From: Fibrella aquatilis
GTDB taxonomy: Bacteria > Bacteroidota > Bacteroidia > Cytophagales > Spirosomataceae
Reading direction: 5' to 3'
Length of the DNA: 64,000 nucleotides
NCBI RefSeq assembly: GCF_017353255.1
Contig: NZ_JAFMYU010000028.1
Span: 1 to 64,000, forward strand
Numbering within the stretch: the first letter of the stretch is position 1; each line of letters starts with the position of its first letter. Position numbers and translations under genes: made by a program. A model generated the notes under the pieces. That model did no database searches, was not told where the DNA came from, and saw only the letters and a list, made by a program, of their open reading frames with translations. Below, piece after piece: positions 26,801 to 35,870 of this stretch.

Positions 26801-27682
26801 CTCTCTACGTCGGTTACCAACGGCGACCGGTACGCCATTGTGTCGGGCACGGTTACCACGGGCTTTACCTACGCAACGGCCACCGCCATTGGCACCACGT
26901 TCCCCAAGAGCCTGACCACGGGTGTATCAAATGCAGGCGCGACGTATACAGTGCGTTTCTATAACGGCAGCAATGACTGCTACATCGACCAGGTGGTGGT
27001 GGTTGATCCCAAGAGTTGCGTATGTGTGCCACCGGTAGTGTTGATCACCTCAAGTGGAAGTCCCGTATGTACCACCGCCACGGCCACGTTGTCGGCAGCG
27101 GTTACGCCGGCTGGTTCATATACCTACGCTTGGGTAGCGTCGGCGGGGGTAACCTTGTCGGGCGCCAACACGGCCACGGCCACGGCATCGGGCTTCACCA
27201 CGGGCTTGAAAACGTTTACGGTCACAGTCACTAGCGGACCGGGCTGTTTCACCACAGCTACGGTGTCGCTGTCGGCCATCAGCTGCGTGGGTTGTTCAAT
27301 CAGCCTGAATCCCGCCGTGCCGGTGCAATCGGCCTGTAATGACAATGGTACGCCAACCGTCACTACCGACGATTACTTCACCGTAACAGTTAACGCCGCA
27401 GCCATCAGTGGTGGGGCGTCGAACAAATACGAACTGGTACTGGGGGCTAACCCCGACGGTACGGGCGGTACGGTGCTCAACGCGGGTGGCACTACCTACG
27501 GCACCGCCGCCACGGTGGGTACGGCCATTACGTTTATGGCCAACGGCAGCAGCACCTACCTGGTAACGGCGCGTGACCTCGACACGCCGACCTGCAAAAC
27601 GACTTTTACGACGACTGCCGTGCAATCGTGCTCGAGCTGCCCCCCGCAGATTTGTATTCCTATGACGGGTCTGAAGCAGTAA
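23804..27682 (+). CDS. Large secreted SdrD-B-domain surface protein
   Basis: A 1292-residue exported protein. A long signal peptide ends near residue 42 (FGVWAQ). Then come an N-terminal domain of unknown fold, an SdrD-B-like domain (about 183-295; IGGIVFNDYNADGVRS), a region of about 500 residues that looks like a propeller (GLAWSKQQKKLFQSAILRRHVGFGPLG), a second SdrD-B domain near 830 (IGNRAWFDKDADGVQDPGE), an approximately 90-residue module also found in the next protein, and an Ig/PKD-like repeat. It ends in ICIPMTGLKQ without a standard type IX secretion CTD that I can recognise. Probably an adhesin or matrix protein. Confidence 0.88.
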   Translation: MNYVSLPYHLTLVRLQVCAGNHLFRWVLLLCMLLGSFGVWAQTIQITDVKVSGCYLDASGTNSKGTVRFLVRWSGINGATASTNANPRNIRITATGLANKDIVAGVGTYGISSLTIVSPQEFALEFPLTAAPSNVTLTATMGYLAGFLSTYTASTLANTKATFTATLPAACPKTPCSTTAIGGIVFNDYNADGVRSVTTTIVNTIFFGSTTVTSGETQGVPDVRITATDNAGNSFTTLTDDYGFYAFTQSMSYPVRVEFTEIPAAYLASATPNGSGSRTTTQFITGASCTVNLGVNASSDYCNTSPKIFTPCYVNGDPTKGGTAGTGEALVSVPLNAAGNNFTTATTGGANAYWALTNQTGATWGLAWSKQQKKLFQSAILRRHVGFGPLGIGGIYVTSVASNTTAANTALTTSFVDLDAAPFNVPLSASFVGGATPNANRDLPATKAIVINGAGNATSGPSRDAIAFSMVGKEGLGDLEIADDGNTLYTINLKTKELLSLDLTNYNATGTIPNSAAQLTTTAIPDPGCVSGVWRPWATKVYQGDLYIGGVCDASLTAVGATTPNQRKSNLWAYVYKYDGTAFTTVLDFPLTYPKGFPYSSIPDATGWYPWTDNFSDLLNTVISTEIVYPQPILMDIEFDTDGSMILGLGDRTAHQTGVKNVSPVGPGSGAVVPMTIPQNSTLYTSYNGGDVLKAYAKNGIFILENNGQAGPFEGYGAGNNQGPGFGEYFNDDWFFNGTKYHAEAMLGGLALRPGSGQTLAVSIDPQDGTAWAGGIRLMNNNTGLRVAGYSIYSQDDGSGSASPTPGTLGKAAGLGDLEINCDEPKYLQIGNRAWFDKDADGVQDPGEPVLAGLSVKLYLASAGSLASPISTTTTGANGEYLFSNLLPNTAYVIVFGDGQQVSGIPQRVAIGGINYELTTPNVGQGAAANLDLNDSDATLQTAGTFANKIAIPVTTGLYTQDNHTLDIGVTCLQPTSISLVATPATCNGTTPQNNGSVVLSTSVTNGDRYAIVSGTVTTGFTYATATAIGTTFPKSLTTGVSNAGATYTVRFYNGSNDCYIDQVVVVDPKSCVCVPPVVLITSSGSPVCTTATATLSAAVTPAGSYTYAWVASAGVTLSGANTATATASGFTTGLKTFTVTVTSGPGCFTTATVSLSAISCVGCSISLNPAVPVQSACNDNGTPTVTTDDYFTVTVNAAAISGGASNKYELVLGANPDGTGGTVLNAGGTTYGTAATVGTAITFMANGSSTYLVTARDLDTPTCKTTFTTTAVQSCSSCPPQICIPMTGLKQ

Positions 27683-27815
27683 ACAGCTCACCAGCATGAA
27701 CACGTCCCACGCAGCATCTGACAGGGTGGTATTTGGGCTACCCTGCCCCTCATCAACCGCTTTACCAACCGTTCGGCAACAGCCACTTCGGTCTCCGATA
27801 TTATTTCTTAAGACT

Positions 27816-30800
27816 ATGACACATAATTACGTAGCACCCTGTCGATTCAGTTCGCTTATTCGGACAGTGCTCAGCGGCCTGTTGGTTCTGTTGCTGGGGT
27901 CATGGCTGACCTCCGAGGCCCAGGCGCAGGTAAGCGGCAAAGTCTTCCGTGATTTTAACGCCAACGGCACCCAGGACACCCCCATTTCCTCAACAGCCAC
28001 CGCTGCGGGCGAACCCGGTTTGCCCGGCATCACCATCACGGCTTACGCTGCCAGTGGAGCACCCGTCTCGGTTACTTCCGGGATAGATGGCTCCTACAGC
28101 TTCCCTAATTCAGGCATCACCGCTGCCGGGGCTAAGCTCCGCCTGGAGTTTACCGGTCTGCCCGTGGGTGCATTCAGCGGAGCCTATGGCCAGGGCGCTA
28201 CGGGCGGGGCCAACACGTCGGTACAGTTTCTGACCGCGGGGGCCAGTACCACGGCGGCCAACTACGCCGTTGATTACCCCGCTGAGTTCTGCAACGCCTC
28301 ACCCTTGCTAGCTACGCCTTGCTTTGTCAGCGGGCAAGCAAATGGTACTAACATTGCTAATGAACACGTGCTGGTGACCTTCCCCTATTCAGCCGCCAAC
28401 ACCGCGCCTGCCCCCACACCCATCGCTGATGCGGGCCAGGTGGGTAGTGTCTGGGGTATGGCCTACCAGCGCGAGACCGATAAACTCTTTACGGCCGCCT
28501 TCCTCAAACGCCACGTGGGCCTTGGCACTGGCGGGTTGGGGGGTGTCTACGTAACGAACAACGCTCAGGGCAGTACTACCAATGGCAGTCTGTACGTGGA
28601 CCTCGAATCGGCCCCATTCAGTCTCACACTGGGGCAAACTGAATTAGGTACCCGCCCTACCATTCCCAATAACAAGACCAGTTCCAGCACCGACCCCACG
28701 GCTTTCACGCTGGTGGGTAAAGCGGGTTTAGGTAGCATGGCTATCTCCGACGATGGCCGCAAACTCTACATCGTAGATCTCTATAATCGCCAACTGCTGG
28801 TATTGATGATCGGCAACCCGGCCAAGACGAGCTTTACCGCCTCTGACCTAACCCAGATTGCCCTGCCCGCCACCAGTTGTACCAATGGGGTGGCCCGGCC
28901 CTTCGCCGTAAGCGTTTACCGGGGTAAGGTCTATGTGGGGGTGGTCTGTACTGCCGAAAACAGCGGAGGCGTGGCGGCCAACCTTAACGCGGCGGTCTAC
29001 GAAATGGATGAAGCTACCCAGACCTTCACGGCGGGCCCCGTATTGAGTGTGCCGCTGACCTACGCCAAGGGACCTGTGCACGGCTCGTACGCCATTGGTA
29101 CCAACTGGGAGCCGTGGACATCGAGCTTTAGTGCTTTGCACACGGCTCTTTTCTCTGGCGTGACCTACCGCACAGGTCGTCCCCAGCCGATCTTATCTGA
29201 CATCGACTTTACCGACGCGGGCGACATGGTCCTCTCTCTTATGGACCGTACCGGCCACCAGCTGGGCTACGGCCAGGTAGCCACCACTAACGACGGCAAC
29301 ATCTACAACGGCTACATCGGAGGCGATATCCTGCGGGCGGGTAAACAAACCTCCGGAGGCTGGTTACTAGAAAGCAACGGCAAAGTGACTAACGTGGGTG
29401 GCACGCTGACGGGTAGCGGCAGCGGCAATGCCGACGGGCCAGGCGGCGGGGAGTTCTACGGGGCCGACAACTACCTGACTACGCACCTAGAAACCGACCA
29501 GGGCGGCTCAGTGATCATTCCAGGTACCAACCAGACGGTAAGTATTCATATGGACCCGCTCACCACCTGGTCGGGGGGTATAATCTGGCATAACAACACC
29601 ACAGGCGTAGATGCCAAGCGATATCAACTGTACGAAACGACAACAGCCAACCTGGGCACCTACGGCAAGGCCAATGGCCTGGGCCTGCCCGTGGCCCTAT
29701 GCGACCCGGCTCCTATCGAGATTGGCAACCGGGTATGGCTCGATAACAACCAAAACGGCATCCAGGACCCCGCCGAAACGCCAATTGCGAGCGTGACAGT
29801 AGGCCTCTACGAGAGTGGTACGCTGGTGGCTTCGGCAGTGACCAATGCCAAGGGGGAGTACTACTTCTCGTCGGCAACGGGCACCAACCCTGCCAACGGC
29901 AGTGCCAAACTAAACCTGGCACTGATCCGGGGTGGCGTGTACGAACTGCGCATCGCCACGGCACAACCAGCCCTGGCCAACTACGTAGCCTCGTCGCCCA
30001 CCAACGTAGGTAATGACTTAACAGACAATGACTTTGCGGTGGTGGGTGCCAATATGGTCACCTCCCTCACGCTGGGTGCGTCGGGCGATAACGTCCATGC
30101 TTACGATGCGGCGGTGGTTTGTCAGTTGCCCCTTACCGGCAGCGTCACCACCACGCCTGCCACGTGTAACGGGACGGTAAACCAGAACAATGGTCTGGTA
30201 ACGCTGCCCGCCAGCCTATCCAATGCCAACCGGTATTCGGTCGTTTCGGGTACGGTTACTACGGGTTTCGCTTACTCGACCGCTACCACCCTGCCCACCG
30301 CCTTTCCGGCTAACCTCATCACTAACGCCCCCAACGCGGGCGGTACGTATACGGTACGTTTCTACAATGGCAGCAACGATTGCTACATCGACGAGGTGGT
30401 GGTGGTTAGTCCGTTCTCATGCACACTCACACCCGGACCTATTGATCTGTCGGTGACCAAAGTGCGCACCAGCGCCCAGCAGAGTACGGTTGGCGGCGCG
30501 GTGACGTTTAAGGTGGTAGTGAAAAATAACGGCCTCACCCCGGCTACCAATGTGCTGGTGAATGATTTGCTGGCTCCGGCTGATTTCAGCGGCGTGAGCG
30601 GTGCCGGATCACAGGGAGCTTATACAGCCGGGACCGGTGCCTGGACCGTGGGTACGTTAACAGCCGGTGCCAGTGCTACCCTGACCGTGACCGCCACCGT
30701 AATTCGGGAAGGCATCAGCTACAACACGGCGTCGCTATCGAGTGTAACCGAAGGCGATATTAACCCTAACAACAACATTGACCGGGCCTGCGTAACGGTG

Positions 30801-33800
30801 CCTGTTGCCCTGACGGGTAGTCAAACGTATACGGCCACGGTGCCATCGGCGTATTCTGCGGTGGAATGGTTTAAAGATGGGGTGTCGGTAGCTACGGGCA
30901 ACTCATTGGTAATCAATGTAAGTGGTGTTTACACGTTTACGGCCACCAATGGCGGTTGTGCGGCTGGTACGTGCTGCCCGCTGATTGTGCAGGCGTGCAG
31001 CCTCACGGCGACTGCGCTTGTCAACGGCGCACCAACCAACACGCAGTGCGCCAACCTACCCGCCACGCTTACGGCGCAGGTTAGCCCGGCGGGTAGCTAT
31101 ACCTACGCCTGGGTTGCTTCGGCAGGAGCCACTCTGACAGGAGCCAATACGGCCACTGCCACCACAGGAGCACTTGCCCCGGGTACGTATTCGTTTACAG
31201 TAACGGCAAGCAGCAGCCCCACTTGTTTTACCACGGCGGTGACCACGCTGACCGTAACGGCTCCGCCCAGCATTACGCTGGCGTCACTGACGGTTTGCGA
31301 AGGACAATCAACCACGCTGGCAGCCACGGTTAATCCCGCCAACGCCACAACCGCCTGGAAAACACCCGCCTGCGCCACGTTTTGTACCAGCGGTGGTCCG
31401 CTCGTTTTCAACCCGGTCACATCAGCCAACGCAGGTGCGTACCTCTATCAGGCAACCGATGCCAATGGCTGTTCAACCACCGCCACGGCCATGCTGACGG
31501 TGCTGCCACGCCCCATAGCAGCTATCACGAGCACCACAGTAGGCTGCTCGGGCGGGCAGTCGCTGATTACGGTGAGCACACAGGTCAGCAACGGTACGGC
31601 ACCCTACAGCTACACCTGGACACGGGGCGGGCAGGGGGTTGTCTCCAACGCCGCAACGGGTTCCTTCACCGTCGCAGGTAGCTACACACTGGTTGTCTCG
31701 GATGCCAACGGTTGCGTTAGCGTACCGGTGTCGGTATCGCTGGCGGCACCTGACCCGCTGGCGGTTGGGTTGCAGAGCACCAATCCGGTCTGTTTATCGG
31801 CCCAGGGCAAGCTCTCGGTAACCGTTACCGGCGGCGCACCTGTCTATTCGATCAGCTATTACACCGGTGGCGTATTGGCCGTGACCAGTTCAAGCGTGGC
31901 CAGTGGTGTGGCCGATCAGGTGTTGGTTAGCGCTGGTACGTACCAGATTGTGGTGACCGATGCCAACGGTTGTTCACTCACGCAAACAGCTACCCTCACC
32001 CAGCCTACGCCGGTAACGGCTACCGTTACGGTTCAGCAGCCAACCTGCGGTGCCGACGGCAGCCTCATGGCGGCGGCATCGGGCGGTACAGCGCCGTATA
32101 GCTATACCTGGAGCCAGGGCGCTACGGTGCTGGCCACCACTGCGTCATTGATGAACCAGCCAGCCGGTACCTATACTCTGACGGTGCGCGATGCCAACGG
32201 CTGTCTGTTTACGCAGACCTACGTGCTTAACCCACCTGCCTCAGCACCCACCGTTACGCTGTTGGCACCAGCTGTTTGTGAGGGCAATGCACTCACCATT
32301 ACGGCGCAGGTTAGCCCAACTGGCTCATATACTTACGCCTGGAGTGGTCCTTCCGGGGCCGTGTTCACGCCAACGTCATCGTCGGTGGCGGCGGTGTCGG
32401 GTCTGCTGAGTGGCACAAGCGTGATTACGGTCACCATCACCACCGCGGCGGGTTGCATTTCGACCAAAAGCCTGACGGTAACCGTCAACGCCACCCCAGA
32501 CGCCGGGGCCGATCAGGAATTGACCTGTACAAACGGGGCCGTTCCTACCAGCGCTACTCTGTCGGCCACGGCTGTTGCGGGTGGTAGCTGGAGTCAGGCA
32601 GGCGCTTTGCCCGCTGCGGTCACATTCACGAACCCTACGAGCGCCTCAAGCACCGTAACGGGCCTCACCGCGCCGGGAGTGTATACATTAGTCTGGGCGG
32701 CCAACGGCTGTACGGATCAGGTGCTCATTACAGTTGGTACGTGCGCGCCCCTGGGCAGCCTTGGTGACTATGTCTGGAAGGACACCAACAATGACGGTGT
32801 GCAAAACGACGGTGCCACGGGCGTACCGGGCGTGGGCATGAAGCTGCTCGATAATGACAACCTCTACGTAGTGCAGGGTGTGCTGAACGGTGCGCAGCAG
32901 GTACCCGCCAACCCCACCAGCGGCTCTGGTTTAGTCTACACCACCTACGATACGGGTGCTAAACTGCTGGATATTCAGCTAGGATTCAACGGCTTGTCGG
33001 GCACGGTGACCATGGCACACATCCACACGGGTGTGGCCGGGGCCAATGGTCCGGTGATTGTAGATCTGGTGCCGCTGGGCTTCCCCACGGGCGTTCAGGC
33101 GGGTAATTTCGTTGGCAGCGTAACGCTGACGGCGGCGCAGGAAACACTGCTGCTGAGCAACAAGCTGTATGTCAACGTGCATACCACCACCAGCCCCGGC
33201 GGCGAGGTACGGGCGCAACTGGTGGCCTGCCAGTTTACCGATGCCAACGGCAAGTACGGGTTCGATAACCTGCCGGCGGGTACCTACACGGTGGCCGTCG
33301 ATACCAAGACGTTCCCCACTACCTGCGTAGTGAGCAGCAACCAGAATAGCACCAGCGCCACCGACGGCACCGACAGCGATTTCAACCCGACCACATTCCT
33401 GAGCGACCCGGTTACCATTGACCCGTCGCAGCCAGTGAGTAGCACCGCCCGCGACAACCCTACGATTGACCTCGCCTTGGTGGCCGCGCCTACAGGTAGC
33501 ATTGGTAATTATGTCTGGAAAGATCTGAATAACAACGGCTTACAGGATACGAATGAACAGGGCGTTGCCAACGTAACGGTCGAACTGTTTACGGTAGTGG
33601 GCAATGTGATAAGCATGACGCCGGTAGCTACCGTGGTTACCTCGGTTAGTGGCCTATACAGCTTCACGGGCCTGACGGCGGGCGACTACCAGCTTAAGTT
33701 TACGCTGCCTGCCAGCGAGACCACAGGTTGCGCCATCTCCGACAAACCCAACGCGGGCGACGACACCAAAGACTCAGACGTTAACCCGCTCACGGGCCTC

Positions 33801-34766
33801 TCGCCGGTGGTGAGCATCAACCCCAGCGGTACGGGCCTGTCTGCAAACAACCCCACTATCGATATGGGCGTACGGCGGAGAATCTACGACCCTACGGGCT
33901 ACATCTACTGCTATGGCACCAACACGATCCTGACGGGGGGCACCATCAGCGTGAGCGGACCGGGCAGCGTGACCATTGGCCTCGATGGCTCAACGGGTGC
34001 CTACCAGTTCATGACCGACGGTACGCCGGGCAACTATACCCTGACTTACAGTAACCCCAATGGCTATAGTGTGGCTACCGTGCAGCGTCCTGTGGCGGGC
34101 ACCGCCCTCAACCCGGCGGGGCAGGATGGGGGTGCGCTGGATAAAGACGGCGTGGTAAACGGCTGGTTAAGCCTGGGATCTAAACCCAACTCGACCACCA
34201 CGGCCCTAATCGACGGTTCAGCAGCGGCTAACCCGTACTACCTGGTGTTCAACACAAAAGGTGGCGATCCGTACGTATCAGAAAACAACCTGCCTATCGA
34301 CTGTGCTGAACCCAGGGGCAGCATTGGCGACCTGGTTTGGAAAGAGGTAGCGCAGGACGGTAAGTATGACCCGGGTACTGAACTGGGCGTACCCAATATC
34401 ACGGTGAAGCTGCTGGCGGTAACCAGCCCAATAGGGTCATCAGTAGTGTCTACGTCGCTGGTCTCGACCACCCTCACCGACGGAGCAGGTAAGTACCTGT
34501 TCCCGAACCTGCCTGCGGGCCGGTATGTGGTTGAGTTTGTGAAAGCCTTGCTACCCGCCAATTGCGCCCTCTCGCCCGATTTCCAGGCGGCTGGTGTACC
34601 CGACGGGCTGAACAGTGATGCCGACCCCACCACGGGGCAGTCGCCGATTATCACGATTCTGCCAACAGACCCCACCAAGCGGGATATTCTCACCGTCGAT
34701 GCTGCGCTGATTGTGCCGGGTTGTAAGTCAGTCTGCGTGCCGATTACGGTAACCAGAGTCCGATAG
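27816..34766 (+). CDS. Giant multidomain surface protein (SdrD-B, SprB, DUF11, CHRD)
   Basis: A protein of about 2316 residues, related to its upstream neighbour. The ATG at 27816 is chosen since it opens a signal peptide ending in SEAQAQ; an earlier start at 27696 adds 40 residues with no role. In order: SdrD-B domain; propeller-like region; SdrD-B (IGNRVWLDNNQNGIQD); the module shared with the neighbour; a DUF11 domain (IDLSVTKVRTSAQQ, nt about 30440-30790); Ig-like repeats; three SprB-type repeats (about 31510-32235); an SdrD-B domain interrupted by a CHRD domain (about 32868-33222); and further SdrD-B domains to the end. The tail is VCVPITVTRVR. SprB links it to gliding/adhesion proteins of Bacteroidota. 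Confidence 0.88.
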   Translation: MTHNYVAPCRFSSLIRTVLSGLLVLLLGSWLTSEAQAQVSGKVFRDFNANGTQDTPISSTATAAGEPGLPGITITAYAASGAPVSVTSGIDGSYSFPNSGITAAGAKLRLEFTGLPVGAFSGAYGQGATGGANTSVQFLTAGASTTAANYAVDYPAEFCNASPLLATPCFVSGQANGTNIANEHVLVTFPYSAANTAPAPTPIADAGQVGSVWGMAYQRETDKLFTAAFLKRHVGLGTGGLGGVYVTNNAQGSTTNGSLYVDLESAPFSLTLGQTELGTRPTIPNNKTSSSTDPTAFTLVGKAGLGSMAISDDGRKLYIVDLYNRQLLVLMIGNPAKTSFTASDLTQIALPATSCTNGVARPFAVSVYRGKVYVGVVCTAENSGGVAANLNAAVYEMDEATQTFTAGPVLSVPLTYAKGPVHGSYAIGTNWEPWTSSFSALHTALFSGVTYRTGRPQPILSDIDFTDAGDMVLSLMDRTGHQLGYGQVATTNDGNIYNGYIGGDILRAGKQTSGGWLLESNGKVTNVGGTLTGSGSGNADGPGGGEFYGADNYLTTHLETDQGGSVIIPGTNQTVSIHMDPLTTWSGGIIWHNNTTGVDAKRYQLYETTTANLGTYGKANGLGLPVALCDPAPIEIGNRVWLDNNQNGIQDPAETPIASVTVGLYESGTLVASAVTNAKGEYYFSSATGTNPANGSAKLNLALIRGGVYELRIATAQPALANYVASSPTNVGNDLTDNDFAVVGANMVTSLTLGASGDNVHAYDAAVVCQLPLTGSVTTTPATCNGTVNQNNGLVTLPASLSNANRYSVVSGTVTTGFAYSTATTLPTAFPANLITNAPNAGGTYTVRFYNGSNDCYIDEVVVVSPFSCTLTPGPIDLSVTKVRTSAQQSTVGGAVTFKVVVKNNGLTPATNVLVNDLLAPADFSGVSGAGSQGAYTAGTGAWTVGTLTAGASATLTVTATVIREGISYNTASLSSVTEGDINPNNNIDRACVTVPVALTGSQTYTATVPSAYSAVEWFKDGVSVATGNSLVINVSGVYTFTATNGGCAAGTCCPLIVQACSLTATALVNGAPTNTQCANLPATLTAQVSPAGSYTYAWVASAGATLTGANTATATTGALAPGTYSFTVTASSSPTCFTTAVTTLTVTAPPSITLASLTVCEGQSTTLAATVNPANATTAWKTPACATFCTSGGPLVFNPVTSANAGAYLYQATDANGCSTTATAMLTVLPRPIAAITSTTVGCSGGQSLITVSTQVSNGTAPYSYTWTRGGQGVVSNAATGSFTVAGSYTLVVSDANGCVSVPVSVSLAAPDPLAVGLQSTNPVCLSAQGKLSVTVTGGAPVYSISYYTGGVLAVTSSSVASGVADQVLVSAGTYQIVVTDANGCSLTQTATLTQPTPVTATVTVQQPTCGADGSLMAAASGGTAPYSYTWSQGATVLATTASLMNQPAGTYTLTVRDANGCLFTQTYVLNPPASAPTVTLLAPAVCEGNALTITAQVSPTGSYTYAWSGPSGAVFTPTSSSVAAVSGLLSGTSVITVTITTAAGCISTKSLTVTVNATPDAGADQELTCTNGAVPTSATLSATAVAGGSWSQAGALPAAVTFTNPTSASSTVTGLTAPGVYTLVWAANGCTDQVLITVGTCAPLGSLGDYVWKDTNNDGVQNDGATGVPGVGMKLLDNDNLYVVQGVLNGAQQVPANPTSGSGLVYTTYDTGAKLLDIQLGFNGLSGTVTMAHIHTGVAGANGPVIVDLVPLGFPTGVQAGNFVGSVTLTAAQETLLLSNKLYVNVHTTTSPGGEVRAQLVACQFTDANGKYGFDNLPAGTYTVAVDTKTFPTTCVVSSNQNSTSATDGTDSDFNPTTFLSDPVTIDPSQPVSSTARDNPTIDLALVAAPTGSIGNYVWKDLNNNGLQDTNEQGVANVTVELFTVVGNVISMTPVATVVTSVSGLYSFTGLTAGDYQLKFTLPASETTGCAISDKPNAGDDTKDSDVNPLTGLSPVVSINPSGTGLSANNPTIDMGVRRRIYDPTGYIYCYGTNTILTGGTISVSGPGSVTIGLDGSTGAYQFMTDGTPGNYTLTYSNPNGYSVATVQRPVAGTALNPAGQDGGALDKDGVVNGWLSLGSKPNSTTTALIDGSAAANPYYLVFNTKGGDPYVSENNLPIDCAEPRGSIGDLVWKEVAQDGKYDPGTELGVPNITVKLLAVTSPIGSSVVSTSLVSTTLTDGAGKYLFPNLPAGRYVVEFVKALLPANCALSPDFQAAGVPDGLNSDADPTTGQSPIITILPTDPTKRDILTVDAALIVPGCKSVCVPITVTRVR

Positions 34767-34808
34767 ACAACCGCCTGCAGCCAGTTACTATGCTGTTTAC
34801 CCATTAAA

Positions 34809-34835
34809 GCCGGGCCACCCTGAAGGTGGCCCGGC
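34809..34835. terminator. Hairpin terminator after the giant surface protein gene
   Basis: An 11-bp perfect GC-rich stem (GCCGGGCCACC at 34809-34819 with 34825-34835) and a 5-base loop, 43 bases after the stop. Only a weak T-run (CCTACTTAG) follows. It separates the adhesin gene from the small HTH-like gene. Confidence 0.75.
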
Positions 34836-34859
34836 CTACTTAGCCAACTACAGAAACCT

Positions 34860-35258
34860 ATGCTCGATTATCTACGAACCAACCTCCATTCATTTGTGAA
34901 CCAATACCAGGCCGTGATGTGGCGACTGCGGGAATGTTCACTGAACGATGAACAACTGGCCGCTGCCATTGGCGTCAGCAGTGGCGTAATTCGAAACCGC
35001 CGCAACAAACCACAATCCTGGAAACAAGGCGACATCGACCGGCTGGCCAGCTATTTTTCGATGTCGACCACGGCCAGTCAGCAACTAACTACTACGCTGG
35101 GTGAGTTGAGCCAGCAGGTAGCCACGCTGCCCTCGGCTGAACGGCGCCGCATTGAGCGCGCCCTGCATATGAAGGCTACCCAGCTTAGCGAGTACAACCT
35201 CTCTGGCTGGACAATTCAGTATTTGTTGCGGATGCACCAAAGCCTGAGCCGTACCTGA
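34860..35258 (+). CDS. Small HTH-like protein downstream of the adhesins
   Basis: A 132-residue, wholly alpha-helical protein. Residues 22-60 (LRECSLNDEQLAAAIGVSSGVIRNRRNKP) read as a helix-turn-helix of the XRE/Cro type, with a recognition helix rich in Arg and Asn. The rest forms helices with basic patches. No family is recognised with certainty. It begins 25 bases after the hairpin that ends the giant adhesin gene, in the same direction, and might regulate the adhesin genes or respond to read-through. Confidence 0.7.
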   Translation: MLDYLRTNLHSFVNQYQAVMWRLRECSLNDEQLAAAIGVSSGVIRNRRNKPQSWKQGDIDRLASYFSMSTTASQQLTTTLGELSQQVATLPSAERRRIERALHMKATQLSEYNLSGWTIQYLLRMHQSLSRT

Positions 35259-35290
35259 TGATTGCCTCTGCGAAGGAGCCGTTTGGTCAG

Positions 35291-35767
35291 TTAACGCATT
35301 GCCAGTAACCGTTTCTGATGCTTCCGTATGAAGTAACTGCCTATGATCATGGTAACGGTCGTAGCAGCAATAACTATCGGCCAAAACTGGCGAATAGGTA
35401 GGGTGCGCGTCAGTGTTTCGGCCCAGAAGGCGGCGTATAACCCCACCACCGACCAGTTCATAAACTGGTAGTGCATGATGAGCCAGCCGTCAGTTGGTTT
35501 TTTTAGGACAACGGGCGCCATTCCTGCCACAATAGACAGGCTACTGAAAAGAGCCAGGTAATGGAATGGGCCAAACTTGCCGAACAGGTGGTAGATCATA
35601 AAGGCCGTTCCGTTTAACACAACCATAGCCGCCACGTACCCATAGCCCACTTGCTTGTGCAGGCGCGTGGCTTTGGGCAGGGCAAACACCCCGGTGCCAA
35701 ACAACAACGAGAGCAAAGCCGCGCCCAAATGCACGGCTCCGACGGTGGAGTGAATAAAATTGGTCAT
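35291..35767 (-). CDS. DUF2306-like integral membrane protein
   Basis: A protein of about 158 residues with five membrane segments (TVGAVHLGAALLSLLFGTGVF, YGYVAAMVVLNGTAF and others). Conserved His residues in STVGAVHLG, LHKQVGYGY and LIMHYQFMNWS are the pattern of DUF2306 proteins, which look like heme- or quinone-linked membrane proteins but have no known role. The ATG at 35767 is preferred over 35821 because the first helix starts shortly after it. Confidence 0.8.
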   Translation of the reverse strand: MTNFIHSTVGAVHLGAALLSLLFGTGVFALPKATRLHKQVGYGYVAAMVVLNGTAFMIYHLFGKFGPFHYLALFSSLSIVAGMAPVVLKKPTDGWLIMHYQFMNWSVVGLYAAFWAETLTRTLPIRQFWPIVIAATTVTMIIGSYFIRKHQKRLLAMR

Positions 35768-35870
35768 GGCTAATGGCGGAAAGCAGGAGGCTAAACCTAC
35801 ACATGCGCTGTTGAGCGGCACAGCGCATTCCGACGAATGCCGTAATTTGCGCGACTAATTATACGTGCGT

